A DNA stretch of 64,000 nt from Roseateles saccharophilus (GTDB lineage: Bacteria > Pseudomonadota > Gammaproteobacteria > Burkholderiales > Burkholderiaceae_C). The stretch covers positions 1 to 64,000 of the forward strand of contig NZ_SMBU01000029.1 in the NCBI RefSeq assembly GCF_004342485.1, in the 5' to 3' direction. The stretch's first letter is position 1, and every line of letters starts with the position of its first letter. Under the pieces are notes generated by a model. That model was not told where the DNA came from and did not search any database. It saw nothing but the letters and a program-made list of their open reading frames with translations. A program made the position numbers and the translations under genes. Shown here in pieces: positions 1 to 8,909 of the stretch.

Positions 1-65
1 CTGCCCTCAAGCGCCGTGCCGCTGCCCTGGGCTACCAGATCAATCCGATGGAGGCAGTCGCATGA
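1..65 (+). CDS. C-terminal end of an unidentified protein (partial)
   Basis: Reading from base 3, an open frame runs in from the window edge and ends at TGA 63-65. About 20 residues are visible, ending INPMEAVA, with GC-rich third positions typical of real genes here. An ATG at 62 overlaps the stop (ATGA, usual for coupled genes), but its frame stops after only 10 codons. The tail is too short to identify. A transposase is one possibility, given the broken gene just downstream, but nothing visible proves it. Confidence 0.45.
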   Translation, partial: ALKRRAAALGYQINPMEAVA

Positions 66-118
66 ACGACCGTCCTCAGTTCTGTTTCTTGTGAGTCCAT
101 CAGGGACTGTAGCGACTG

Positions 119-250
119 GGCGCGCATACGCCGCTGCAGAGTCCGATCGGCATCGTGCGCTTGGCCGACCGCACGCTGGCGCTGGCCGCGGAACTGCTGA
201 TGGGGCTGATGCGAGAAGCGGCGGAGCACCACATGGCGCCGCTGCCTTGA
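119..250 (+). pseudogene. C-terminal remnant resembling a LysR-type regulator
   Basis: The frame ending at TGA 248-250 encodes about 43 residues with good codon usage. Its core, IGIVRLADRTLALAAELL followed by an LREAA-like helix, resembles the last strand and helix of LysR-family effector domains. The same frame is closed by TAG at 110-112 and TGA at 92-94, and no start or helix-turn-helix region is present. It therefore looks like the 3' stub of a gene whose front was lost by rearrangement. The family call rests on the tail pattern alone. Confidence 0.4.
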
Positions 251-363
251 TGGCTCGACCGGTCGCCGAGCCTGCGCGGCCTGCTGCCGGTGCAGCCACG
301 CGGCCCCGGCCCGAGCGGGCTGGCCGAATCGCCCGGCGTCCGCGATCCGGGGCGCTTGAAAGC

Positions 364-389
364 ACAAGGGAGGCCGCGGCTTCCCTTGT
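364..389 (-). terminator. Hairpin after the tricorn-like protease gene
   Basis: ACAAGGGA at 364-371 pairs perfectly with TCCCTTGT at 382-389 around a GC-rich loop. It lies just past the minus-strand stop at 393. Only a weak T-rich stretch follows, so intrinsic termination is plausible but not certain. Confidence 0.4.
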
Positions 390-392
390 CGT

Positions 393-3300
393 TCATGGCT
401 TCACCGGCCTCGGGTAGGGGCCCGGCTTCACGGCCTTCACGGGTTCGGCCGCGATGCGCCGCTGCAGTTCGGCGATCGCCGCGTCCAGCTGCGCGTCCTG
501 GCCCAGGAAGGTCGCGCGCGGCGGGTTGTCGACCTCGATGTCGGGCGTCACGCCCACGCCCTCGATGAGGAAGCGGCCGTCGGCGTCGATCTGGCCGTCC
601 TCGGCGGCGCGCATGATGCCGTTGTCCAGCAGGCGGTTGCCGTCGGACAGCCACACTCCCGCGCCCGAGCTGCGCTTGCCGATGACGGGGCCGATCTTCA
701 GGCGCTTGAAGCCCTCGGAGAAGGTCTCGCCGTCGGAGTAGGTGTCCTCGTTCATCAGCACGACCGTGTGGCCGCGGTAGACGTTCTGCATGTTGGCATA
801 GATCGGCGCGCCGGCCGGCGAGCGTGGCTGCCAGAAGGCCCAGGCGCGGCGCAGCAGCTTCTCGAGGATCCAGCTGTCGATGTTGCCGCCGTTGTTGTAG
901 CGCACGTCGATGATGAGGCCGTCGCGGTCGGTCGCGGCGTAGAACTCGCGCACGAAGTCGGCGATGTCGGCCGGCCCCATCGCGCGCAGGTGCACATAGC
1001 CGATGCGGCCCTGGCCGGCGGCCTCGACGGCGCGGGCGCGGCTGACGCGCCAGTCGTTGTAGCGCAGCTGGTTCTCGCGCAGCTGGGCCACCGGCGTGAC
1101 GATGCGCTGCACCGTCTTGCCGCCGGGCTGCTTCACGTCGATGAGGACCTGGCGGCCGGCCTGGCCGCGCAACAGTTCGAGCAGATGGGGGGCCTCGGCG
1201 GTCGGCCGGCCGTTCAGCGCGGTGATGACGTCGCCCACCTTCAGGCCCAGGCCGGGCGCGGCCAGCGGCGCGGCCTCGGACGGCAGCTCGGGGTCGGCGG
1301 CATAGATGGCGTCGATGCGCCAGCCGTCGGCGCTGCGCGAGAAGCGCCCGCCCAGGCCGGCGAGGCCGGGCTCGTCGGGTGAGGGCCGCGTGTCGCCCGG
1401 GGCGACCTGGCTGTGCAGGGCGCCGAGCTCGCCGACCATCTCGGCCAGCAGCTCCGCGAGCTCGTAGCGGTCGGTCACGCGGTCCACCAGGGGCTCGTAC
1501 TTGGCGCGCACGGCCGCCCAGTCCACGCCGTGCATGTGGACGTCGTAGAAGTGGTCGCGGTGCATGCGCCAGGCGTCGGCGAACATCTGCTTCCATTCGG
1601 CGCGCGGCTGCGTGGCGATCTGCCAGTCGCTCCAGCGCACCTGGGCCTTGCCCAGCTCGGCCGGCAGCTTGGGCGCCGCGTCGACGATGAGCACCTCGGG
1701 CGCGGTGCCGGCCTGGTTGCGCACCAGCATCAGCTTCCTGCCGTCGGCGCTCATGTCGTAGTCGCGCACGTCGCTGGCGAGGGTTTCGGCCGGGCTGCCC
1801 TGGTTGTCGATGGCGACGGACTTGAGCTGGCTCTTGTCGTCGAGGGCGCGATCCAGGAACCACAGCCGCTTGCCGTCGGTGTGCAGCGCGCGGTAGTCGC
1901 CGGGCGGCACGGGCAGTTCGTGCAGGCGCTCGGTCAGGCCATCGAAGACGATGGCGGGCCTGGCCTTCTTGTCGGGCGCCTTCTTGCCAGCGTCGCCGGC
2001 CTTGCTCTCGGCCATCTTCTCGGCCGGGGCCTCCAGCTCGTCGCGGGCCGCGAAGGGCGAGCGCAGGCCCGGCTGCAGGGCCAGCGCATAGAGCTTGCTG
2101 CGCGAGCCGAAGAAGGGGCCGGCGTTGCGGTCACCCCAGGGCGCGCCGCCGCCGGTGGTCACGAAATTGCGCCTGGACGCGAGGTAGAGCCATTGGCCGT
2201 CTGGGCTGAAGGCGGCGGCGTCGCTGTCGTAGCGGTCGCTGGTCAGCGTGTGGGTGCGGCCGTCGGCCACGCTGTAGAGCTGCAGCTGGCTGCGGTCGAC
2301 TTGGCGCAGCGGGCGCGACCAGACCAGGGCCTGGCCATCGGGGCTCCAGGCCAGCAGCTGGGGCGGGTCGCCGACCGTGCCCTGGGCGATCTCGCGCGTG
2401 GCCGTGGCGGCCGGCGCTTTCAGTTCGCCTTTCAGGTCGGTCAGCCAGATGCGGCCCTCCTTGTCGGTGTGGGCGATCCAGCGGCCGTCGGGCGAGGGCA
2501 GCAGGTTGCGGCGCTGCGTCGTCGCGCCGCCGGTGATGCGTTCGGGCCGGCCCGTGCCATTGGCCGCGAAGCGCCAGATCTCGGTCTCGCCGCTGAAGTC
2601 GCAGATGCCGAACACGCTCTTGCTGTCGGCGCTGAACTCGGCCTTGCGGCAACGGCCGTCGGCCGGCTGGGGCAGCTCGGCGCGACGCAGCGCCTGCACG
2701 CCCTGGGTGGCGAGATGGCCGCGCGCCGCGAGCAGCGCGCGCTCGCCGTCGGGCGCGAAGGCCGTGTCGGTCAGGAAGTCCTGTGGCTTCTTGATCCAGC
2801 GCTCGCGCTGCTGGTCGAAGTCGCCACCGAGAGCGATGTCGAGCTTGCGCGGTTCGGCCGCTTGCGCGTTGTCGGCGAGGTCGACGAGGTAGAGGTCGGC
2901 GCCGAGCGCGTAGACGACGCGGCTGCCATCGATGGACGCGTGGCGGATGTCCCAGCCCTTGTGCGCGGTGTGCCGGCGCAGGTCGCCGCCCTGGGCGTTG
3001 ACGCTCCAAAGGTTGACCGTGCCGTCGCGGTCCGACAGGAAGGCGATGCGCTCCCCGGTGCCCGCGCGGTAGGGCATGGGCCGGCGGTCGTTGTTGCTCT
3101 CGGCCAGCAGCGGCCGGGCCTCGGCATTGCCTGCCAGGTCCAGCGCCCACAGCCGCGCGATGGCGCCGCCGCGGTATTGGCGCGCGTTGTCGCCGCGCAG
3201 GCCGCTGCGCGTGAAGTACAGCGTCTTGCCGTCGGCGCTCAGCGCGCCGTCGCTGGCCTGGCCCACGGGCAGCTGGCGGCGCCGGCCCGTGTCGGCGTCG

Positions 3301-3713
3301 ATGGCGAACAGCTGGCTGCCGGGCCGGCTGTCCAGGCCTGTATAGACAATCTCGCCGGCCACCGTGAAGCCCCAGGCCTTCATGCCGCCGCCCTCCCAGG
3401 TCAGCCGCTTGGGCACGCCGCCGGCGGCAGGCATCAGATAGAGCTCCGTGCCGCCGTCGTACTGGGCCGTGAAGGCCAGCCAGCGGCCGTCGGGCGACAC
3501 GACGGGCTGGCTCTCCAGCCCCGGGTGGGTGGTCAGCCGCTGGGCCTCGCCGCCCTGGGCACCGACGCGCCAGAGGTCGCCCTCGGCGACGAGGTAGACC
3601 TGGTCGCCCCGCAGCGCGGGCTGGCGATAGAAGCCGCTGCTGCCGGCCCAGGCGCTGGCGGCGCAGAGTGCGGCAAGGGTGGTGGAAAGGGCGGCAAGAC
3701 GGAAACGGTGCAT
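393..3713 (-). CDS. Exported tricorn-like S41 family protease
   Basis: A 1106-residue protein close in size and layout to archaeal tricorn protease. A signal peptide (about residues 1-23, ending ASAWA) is followed by a long TolB/WD40-like propeller region with repeated SPDG-type turns. A PDZ domain follows (about 785-885), then a C-terminal S41 peptidase core. By family pattern the catalytic His is H767 (GALHSQV) and the nucleophile S947 (GNIDSW), followed by an SDGETFSEG segment that should carry the acidic partner. The start at 3713 was chosen because a signal peptide begins there and an AGGAG site lies 6 bases upstream; the frame stays open further upstream without coding character. The predicted role is degradation of peptides in the periplasm. 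It is divergent from the DUF4331 operon. Confidence 0.9.
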   Translation of the reverse strand: MHRFRLAALSTTLAALCAASAWAGSSGFYRQPALRGDQVYLVAEGDLWRVGAQGGEAQRLTTHPGLESQPVVSPDGRWLAFTAQYDGGTELYLMPAAGGVPKRLTWEGGGMKAWGFTVAGEIVYTGLDSRPGSQLFAIDADTGRRRQLPVGQASDGALSADGKTLYFTRSGLRGDNARQYRGGAIARLWALDLAGNAEARPLLAESNNDRRPMPYRAGTGERIAFLSDRDGTVNLWSVNAQGGDLRRHTAHKGWDIRHASIDGSRVVYALGADLYLVDLADNAQAAEPRKLDIALGGDFDQQRERWIKKPQDFLTDTAFAPDGERALLAARGHLATQGVQALRRAELPQPADGRCRKAEFSADSKSVFGICDFSGETEIWRFAANGTGRPERITGGATTQRRNLLPSPDGRWIAHTDKEGRIWLTDLKGELKAPAATATREIAQGTVGDPPQLLAWSPDGQALVWSRPLRQVDRSQLQLYSVADGRTHTLTSDRYDSDAAAFSPDGQWLYLASRRNFVTTGGGAPWGDRNAGPFFGSRSKLYALALQPGLRSPFAARDELEAPAEKMAESKAGDAGKKAPDKKARPAIVFDGLTERLHELPVPPGDYRALHTDGKRLWFLDRALDDKSQLKSVAIDNQGSPAETLASDVRDYDMSADGRKLMLVRNQAGTAPEVLIVDAAPKLPAELGKAQVRWSDWQIATQPRAEWKQMFADAWRMHRDHFYDVHMHGVDWAAVRAKYEPLVDRVTDRYELAELLAEMVGELGALHSQVAPGDTRPSPDEPGLAGLGGRFSRSADGWRIDAIYAADPELPSEAAPLAAPGLGLKVGDVITALNGRPTAEAPHLLELLRGQAGRQVLIDVKQPGGKTVQRIVTPVAQLRENQLRYNDWRVSRARAVEAAGQGRIGYVHLRAMGPADIADFVREFYAATDRDGLIIDVRYNNGGNIDSWILEKLLRRAWAFWQPRSPAGAPIYANMQNVYRGHTVVLMNEDTYSDGETFSEGFKRLKIGPVIGKRSSGAGVWLSDGNRLLDNGIMRAAEDGQIDADGRFLIEGVGVTPDIEVDNPPRATFLGQDAQLDAAIAELQRRIAAEPVKAVKPGPYPRPVKP

Positions 3714-3854
3714 TCGGCTCTCCTGCAGGAGGCGCGATTGTGTTGGCCGGGGCGGCAGGGGCGATTCGTCACAGCGGGTGAATCCGGAGCGGCAGTGGCC
3801 CGCGTAGAGCCTCCCAGATGCCAAGCCGGCATCACCTCACAAAGGATGCCCCTC

Positions 3855-5396
3855 ATGAAAGCTCGTCTCACCCGCAGCGCCCTGGGCGCGGCGCTGCTCT
3901 GCCTGGCCTGCGCGGCCCAGGCCTCCAGCCATCGCGAAGCCCCCTTCATCACGACCGTGCCCAAGGTCGATGCGACCGACTTCTACATGTTCCGCAGCTA
4001 CGAGCCCGGCCGCGACGGCATGGTCACGCTGATCGCGAACTACCAGCCGCTGCAGGACGCCTACGGCGGCCCCAACTATTTCGCGATGGACCCGAACGCG
4101 CTGTACGAGATCCACATCGACAACAACGGCGATGCCAAGGAAGACCTGAGCTTCCAGTTCCGCTTCAAGAATTCCCTGACCAACAACGGCAACGGCCAGA
4201 CGCTGACGATAGGCGGCCAGCAGCAGTCCACGGCGCTGAAGCAGGGTTCGGGCACGGTCAGTAGCCCCAAGGACCCCAACCTGTCGACCATCGAGCAGTA
4301 CAGCGTGACCCTGGTGCGCGGCGACCGCCGCTCCGGCAAGGCCGTGCCCATCACCAATGCGGCCAACGGCAGCGCCATCTTCGACAAGCCGGTGGACAAC
4401 ATCGGCCCCAAGACCATCCCGAACTACGCGGCCTATGCGGCCCAGCACCTCTACACGGTCAACATCCCGGACTGCCCGACGCCGGCCCGCCTCTTCGTCG
4501 GCCAGCGCCAGGACCCGTTCGCCGTGAACCTGGGCACCATCTTCGACAACGTGAACGTGCCGCTGTCGGCCATCACCTCGCGCGCCAACATCGGCGCCTT
4601 CCCCAACACCATCGGCGACAAGAATGTCACCACGCTGGCCCTCGAGGTTCACAAGGACTGTCTGAAGAGTTCGCCCAGCGGCGACGACGTCATCGGCGGC
4701 TGGACCACGGCCAGCCTGCGCCAGGGCCGCCTGCTCAATCCCAAGCCCGCTGCGGGCCTGCAGGCGAACGAGAAGGCGGGCGGCGCCTGGGTGCAGGTGT
4801 CGCGCCTGGGCATGCCGCTGGTGAACGAGCTGGTCATCGGCCTGAAGGACAAGGACGGCTTCAATGCCTCCAAGCCCAAGGACGACGCCCAGTTCGCCGC
4901 CTATGTGACCAACCCCACCTACCCGCAGGTGCTGGCCAATGTGCTGAACGGCGGCGCCGGCGCGCCGACCAACTTCCCGCGTACCGACCTCGTCACCACC
5001 TTCCTGACCGGCATCCCCGGCGTCAACCAGCCCAAGGGCGTGGTGGCCTCGGAGATGCTGCGCCTGAACACCGCGACGGCGCCGGTCGCCTTCGCCCAGC
5101 AGAACCGGCTGGGCATCGTCGGCAGCATCCGCGACGGCGGCACGGACTTCGCCGGCTTCCCGAACGGCCGCCGCCCCAAGGACGACGTGGTGGACGTGGC
5201 GCTGGTGGCGATGATGGGCGGCCTGTGCATGGCCAACGGCACGACCAATGCGTTCGGCTTCGGCGCCGCCTGCACGCCGGCCGCCGTGCCGCTGGGTGCC
5301 ACCTCGCTGGAATTCCACGACGGTGTCGACCAAGCCACCGTGCCGCTGCTGCCCGGCTTCCCCTATCTGAACACGCCCATCCCGGGCGCCAAGTGA
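3855..5396 (+). CDS. DUF4331 family exported protein
   Basis: A 513-residue protein with a signal peptide (cleavage after AQA near residue 23), then the SSHREAP motif that opens DUF4331 proteins. A conserved region (VDATDFYMFRSYEPGR) and repeated NNNG / DGG segments follow. Start 3855 is preferred over 3846 because AAGGA lies 8 bases upstream of it. The function of DUF4331 is not established. Short gaps or overlaps link it to a lipoprotein, a helical-repeat protein and a HupE/UreJ-like membrane protein, so the four are probably one transcript with a shared envelope role. Confidence 0.88.
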   Translation: MKARLTRSALGAALLCLACAAQASSHREAPFITTVPKVDATDFYMFRSYEPGRDGMVTLIANYQPLQDAYGGPNYFAMDPNALYEIHIDNNGDAKEDLSFQFRFKNSLTNNGNGQTLTIGGQQQSTALKQGSGTVSSPKDPNLSTIEQYSVTLVRGDRRSGKAVPITNAANGSAIFDKPVDNIGPKTIPNYAAYAAQHLYTVNIPDCPTPARLFVGQRQDPFAVNLGTIFDNVNVPLSAITSRANIGAFPNTIGDKNVTTLALEVHKDCLKSSPSGDDVIGGWTTASLRQGRLLNPKPAAGLQANEKAGGAWVQVSRLGMPLVNELVIGLKDKDGFNASKPKDDAQFAAYVTNPTYPQVLANVLNGGAGAPTNFPRTDLVTTFLTGIPGVNQPKGVVASEMLRLNTATAPVAFAQQNRLGIVGSIRDGGTDFAGFPNGRRPKDDVVDVALVAMMGGLCMANGTTNAFGFGAACTPAAVPLGATSLEFHDGVDQATVPLLPGFPYLNTPIPGAK

Positions 5397-5407
5397 AGGA
5401 GTCCGCC

Positions 5408-5674
5408 ATGCGAACACTTGTCTCGGCCACGGCGGCGCTGGCCGCCGGCCTGGTGCTTGCCGCCTGTGGCGGTGGCAATTCGAGCGACGGCGGCATGACA
5501 CCGCCGCCGGCGCCGCAGGACGCCACGGCGGTGCCCGGCAGCGCCATCGCGTCGGCCGCCGCGATGGTGAGCTACCTGGGGGCACTGCAGCTCCAGGACG
5601 TCGCAGAGCCGCTGACGCTGCCCAGCGTCGACGCGGCCGTCAGCGAGACCGACGAGCCTCTTCCGTTGTCGTGA
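5408..5674 (+). CDS. Small DUF4331-operon lipoprotein
   Basis: An 88-residue product with a lipoprotein signal (hydrophobic stretch, then LAAC with Cys20) followed by a Gly/Ser-rich linker and a Pro-rich segment. No domain is recognised. An AAGGAG site at 5396-5401 precedes the ATG at 5408, only 11 bases after the DUF4331 stop. Its TGA overlaps the start of the next gene (TGATG), which implies translational coupling. It is probably anchored in the outer membrane. Confidence 0.75.
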   Translation: MRTLVSATAALAAGLVLAACGGGNSSDGGMTPPPAPQDATAVPGSAIASAAAMVSYLGALQLQDVAEPLTLPSVDAAVSETDEPLPLS

Positions 5675-6828
5675 TGAAGCGCCTGCTCGCGTCGCTGCTG
5701 GCAGGCCTTGCGCTGACGGTCTGGGCCGAGCCCTTCGTGCCAAAGGACGACGCCGAGATCGTGCAGCGCCTGCCCTACCGCATAGCCGCGGCCGAGCGCG
5801 CGCGCCACGCGGCCCTGGCGCGCGACCCGGCCCAGCTGCCGCTCGCTGCCGCTGCGGCGCGGGCGGCCTTGCAGCGCGCCCGCGTGCACGGCGACCCGCG
5901 CGAGCTCGGCGTGGCCCAGGCCGCGCTGGCGCCCTGGTGGGCCCGAGCCGACGCGCCGCCCGAGGCCGTGCTGCTGCGCGCCCGCGTGCTGCAGGCCCGC
6001 CACGAGTTCGATGCGGCGCTGGTCGACCTGCACGGCCTGCTCGCGCGCGCCGACCTTGCCGATGCGCTGCGCGCCCAGGCCCTGCTCGATGCCGCCGCCC
6101 TGCACCAGCTGCGCGCCGAGCTGCCCGAGGCCCGCGCGCTGTGCGGGCTGCTGCAGCCGCTGGCCGCGCTGCCGGCCACGGCCTGCCTGGCCGAGCTGGC
6201 CAGCCTGTCCGGCCAGGCCGTTGCCGCCGCGCAGACGCTGGCCCATCTGAACCCCGGGCGCGGCCTGCCTCCGGAACCGTGGCTGGCGCTGATGCGCGCC
6301 GAGCTGGCCGAGCGCCTGGGCGACGAGGCCGCGGCGCCGGCCCTGTACCGGCTGGCCCTGGCCGGCGAGGACGAGGTCTATACCCGTGCCGCTTGGGCCG
6401 ACTGGCTGCTCACCCGCGGCCGCGCCGCCGAGGCGCTCGCGCTGCTCGAACGCGGCCCCGATGCCGAGGCCGACGCGCTGCTGCTACGCCGCGCCATCGC
6501 GCTGCGCCAGCTCGGCCGCGCGACGCCGCTGGAGGCGCGCCTGCGCGAGCGCCTGGCCGCCGCCGAGCGCCGCGAGCCCGGCCGCCACGCGCGCGAGCAG
6601 GCCCGCTTCGCCCTCGACGTGCAGGCCGAGCCGCGCGAGGCCCTGCGCCTGGCCCGCGCCAACTGGGCCATGCAGCGCGAACCGGCCGATGCGCTGCTGC
6701 TGCTGCGCGCGGCACTCGCAGCCGGCCGCGACGGCGACGCCACTCGCACGCAGCTCGCGCGCCAGCTGCGCGACAAGGGCTGGCAGGATGCACGCCTCGC
6801 CGTCCTCGACCGGAGCTTTGCGCCGTGA
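5674..6828 (+). CDS. Exported TPR-like helical-repeat protein
   Basis: A 384-residue protein with a signal peptide (about residues 1-18, ending VWA). It is then extremely Ala/Leu/Arg-rich, with regularly spaced helices of TPR type (ALVDLHGLL, ALALLERGPDAEADALLLRRAI). ATG 5674 overlaps the upstream stop; GTG 5671 is an alternative one codon earlier. The end overlaps the next gene as GTGA. TPR arrays usually bind protein partners, so it may act as the periplasmic scaffold of this operon; that is inference. Confidence 0.75.
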   Translation: MKRLLASLLAGLALTVWAEPFVPKDDAEIVQRLPYRIAAAERARHAALARDPAQLPLAAAAARAALQRARVHGDPRELGVAQAALAPWWARADAPPEAVLLRARVLQARHEFDAALVDLHGLLARADLADALRAQALLDAAALHQLRAELPEARALCGLLQPLAALPATACLAELASLSGQAVAAAQTLAHLNPGRGLPPEPWLALMRAELAERLGDEAAAPALYRLALAGEDEVYTRAAWADWLLTRGRAAEALALLERGPDAEADALLLRRAIALRQLGRATPLEARLRERLAAAERREPGRHAREQARFALDVQAEPREALRLARANWAMQREPADALLLLRAALAAGRDGDATRTQLARQLRDKGWQDARLAVLDRSFAP

Positions 6829-7931
6829 TCCGTCTGCTGTTGCTGTCGCTGCTGCTGTTCTGCACCGCGGCCAAGGCCCACCAGTCCAGCGAGGCCTATC
6901 TGAGCTATCGCGTGGCCGGCGCCGAGGTGGAGCAGCGCCTGGACATCGCACTGCGCGACCTCGACCGCGACCTCGCGCTGGACGCCGACGGCGACGGTGC
7001 ACTGAGCTGGGCCGAGGTGCGCGCGCGTTGGCCCGACATCGAGCGCTTGGCGGCCGAGGGCCTGCGGTTCACGGCCGACGGCGCCACCTGCACGCTGCGG
7101 GGTCGCGCGTCGCCCCAGCTCGACGAACACAGCGATGGCAGCTATGCCGTGCTCATCAGCCGGTGGCAATGCCCGGCGGCGGTGCGGGAGCTGCAGATCG
7201 ACTACCGCCTCTTCGCCGCCACCGACGCCGGCCACCGCGGCCTGGCGCGTATCGTGGGCGCGGCCGGTGAGCCCCTGGTGCTGGTGCCGGGCACCGGCGT
7301 GCAGAGGCTGAGCGCGGCAAGCCGTGGCTTTGCTGGCTTTGTCGTCGAGGGCATGGCCCATATCGCCGGCGGGCTGGACCATGTGCTCTTTCTCGTCACG
7401 CTGCTGCTCGTCGCCGTCTGGCGCCGCGAGGGCGGTGGCTGGGCGCCGCGGGCGGGCGCGCGCAGTGCCTTCGCCGAGACACTCAGGTTGGTCACCGCGT
7501 TCACGGTCGCCCACTCGATCACGCTCGGCCTCGCGGCCAGCGGCCTCATAGCCCCGCCGTCGCGCTGGGTGGAGTCGCTGATCGCGCTGACCGTGCTGCT
7601 GGCCGCGCTGGACAACCTGCGCCCCTTCGTGCCGGGGCCGCGCTGGAGCATGGTGGCCGTGTTCGGCCTGGTGCACGGCGTGGGCTTTGCGGGGCCGTTG
7701 AAGGACCTGGGCCTGCGCGGCCAGGAGCTGGTGCTGCCGCTGCTGGGCTTCAACCTCGGCGTGGAGCTGGGCCAACTGGCCGTCGTCGCGCTGCTGCTGC
7801 CGGTGGCGCTGGCGCTGCGGGGGCGCGCTGCCTACCGGCGCTGGATCGTGCAGGGTGGTTCCAGTGCCATCGCGGCCCTGGCCACCCTTTGGCTGGCCGA
7901 GCGCAGCCTGGCGCTGAACCTGCTGCCCTGA
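6825..7931 (+). CDS. HupE/UreJ-like membrane protein with EF-hand-like loop
   Basis: A 368-residue protein that starts at GTG 6825, overlapping the previous stop. A signal peptide ends at about residue 18 (AKA), so the mature protein should begin with His19. A periplasmic domain follows and contains a textbook EF-hand loop at residues 53-64 (DADGDGALSWAE). The C-terminal half has about six to seven membrane helices with the HupE/UreJ pattern (GGLDHVLFLVTLLL, VHGVGFAGPLKDLG). HupE and UreJ relatives are linked to nickel supply, but this two-part form has no fixed role. The operon contains no hydrogenase or urease genes. Confidence 0.85.
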   Translation: MIRLLLLSLLLFCTAAKAHQSSEAYLSYRVAGAEVEQRLDIALRDLDRDLALDADGDGALSWAEVRARWPDIERLAAEGLRFTADGATCTLRGRASPQLDEHSDGSYAVLISRWQCPAAVRELQIDYRLFAATDAGHRGLARIVGAAGEPLVLVPGTGVQRLSAASRGFAGFVVEGMAHIAGGLDHVLFLVTLLLVAVWRREGGGWAPRAGARSAFAETLRLVTAFTVAHSITLGLAASGLIAPPSRWVESLIALTVLLAALDNLRPFVPGPRWSMVAVFGLVHGVGFAGPLKDLGLRGQELVLPLLGFNLGVELGQLAVVALLLPVALALRGRAAYRRWIVQGGSSAIAALATLWLAERSLALNLLP

Positions 7932-8831
7932 TCAGCCCGCGGCAATGCCGGCCGCGACCTGCCCGGCCGGCACATGGGCCGCTGCGCTCTCGACGTGGCC
8001 GGCCTGGTCGTCGAAGAAGAAGTCGGGCTCGAACTCGCGCAGGAACTCGCCCTTGGCCAGACCGCCGAGGAACATGGCCTCGTCGACCTCGATGCGCCAG
8101 TCCATCAGCGTGCGGATGGCGCGCTCGTGGGCGGGCGCGCTGCGCGCCGTGACCAGCGCGGTGCGGATGCGCATGCCCGGCTCGTGCTGCAGGCGCTGCA
8201 GGGCCTCCAGCACCGGCTTGAAGGGGCCGGCCGGCAGCGGCTGGCGGGCGCGCTCGCTCTCGTGCTCGCGGAAGGCCGCGAGGCCGTCGCGCTGGTAGAC
8301 CTGCTCGGCCTCGTCGGAGAACAGCACGGCGTCGCCGTCGAAGGCGATGCGCAACTCGCCCGGATGCTCGGCCGAGGCCTGGCGCGACAGCGGCATCACG
8401 CGCGCCGCGGCCACGCCGGCGGCAAGCGCCGAGCGCACGTCGGCCTCGTTGGTGGACAGGAAGAGCTGGGCCGACAGTGGCCGCAGATAACGCCACGGTG
8501 CCGCGCCGCGCGTGAACACGCCGCGCTCGATGCCCAGGCCGTAGTGGGCCGCCGAGCGGAACACCCGCATGCCCGAGATCGGGTCGTTGCGCGACAGCAC
8601 GACCACCTCGACCCGCTGACCCGAGCCGGGGCCGCCGTTGTTGAAGGCCAGCAGCTTCTTTACCAGCGAGAAGGCCACGCCGGGCAGGGCCGGCTCGTCC
8701 AGGCGCTGCTGCTGCAGGGCCATGTAAGCATGGTCGTCCTCGGCCTCGAAGACCTCGTTCTCGGCCTCGAAATCGAACAGCGCGCGCGAGGAGATGGCGA
8801 CGACGAGCTGACCGGAAAGCGAGGCTGGCAT
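7932..8831 (-). CDS. 5'-nucleotidase (cytosolic NT5C type)
   Basis: A 299-residue cytoplasmic protein of the 5'-nucleotidase family related to vertebrate cytosolic 5'-nucleotidase 1. It shows AFDGDAVLFSDE (HAD-like nucleophile region) in the middle, TALVTARSAPAHERA, and a terminal FFFDDQAGHV acidic motif. It should dephosphorylate nucleoside monophosphates. The N-terminal ISSRALFDFE and SRNDPISGMRVF segments are typical of the family. Its stop directly abuts the stop of the HupE/UreJ-like gene, so the two are convergent. Confidence 0.88.
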   Translation of the reverse strand: MPASLSGQLVVAISSRALFDFEAENEVFEAEDDHAYMALQQQRLDEPALPGVAFSLVKKLLAFNNGGPGSGQRVEVVVLSRNDPISGMRVFRSAAHYGLGIERGVFTRGAAPWRYLRPLSAQLFLSTNEADVRSALAAGVAAARVMPLSRQASAEHPGELRIAFDGDAVLFSDEAEQVYQRDGLAAFREHESERARQPLPAGPFKPVLEALQRLQHEPGMRIRTALVTARSAPAHERAIRTLMDWRIEVDEAMFLGGLAKGEFLREFEPDFFFDDQAGHVESAAAHVPAGQVAAGIAAG

Positions 8832-8909
8832 GGCGGCCGATGATAGGGCTCGACGGCCGTGCGCCGGCTTCCTAGACTCGCCGCCTCGACAGCTCGAAAG
8901 GCTTCTTCG

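Noticed and set aside
1413-3854. Plus-strand open frame running into the DUF4331 gene
   Set aside because: It is antisense to the tricorn-like protease; the true gene begins at the signal peptide with its own ribosome site at 3855.
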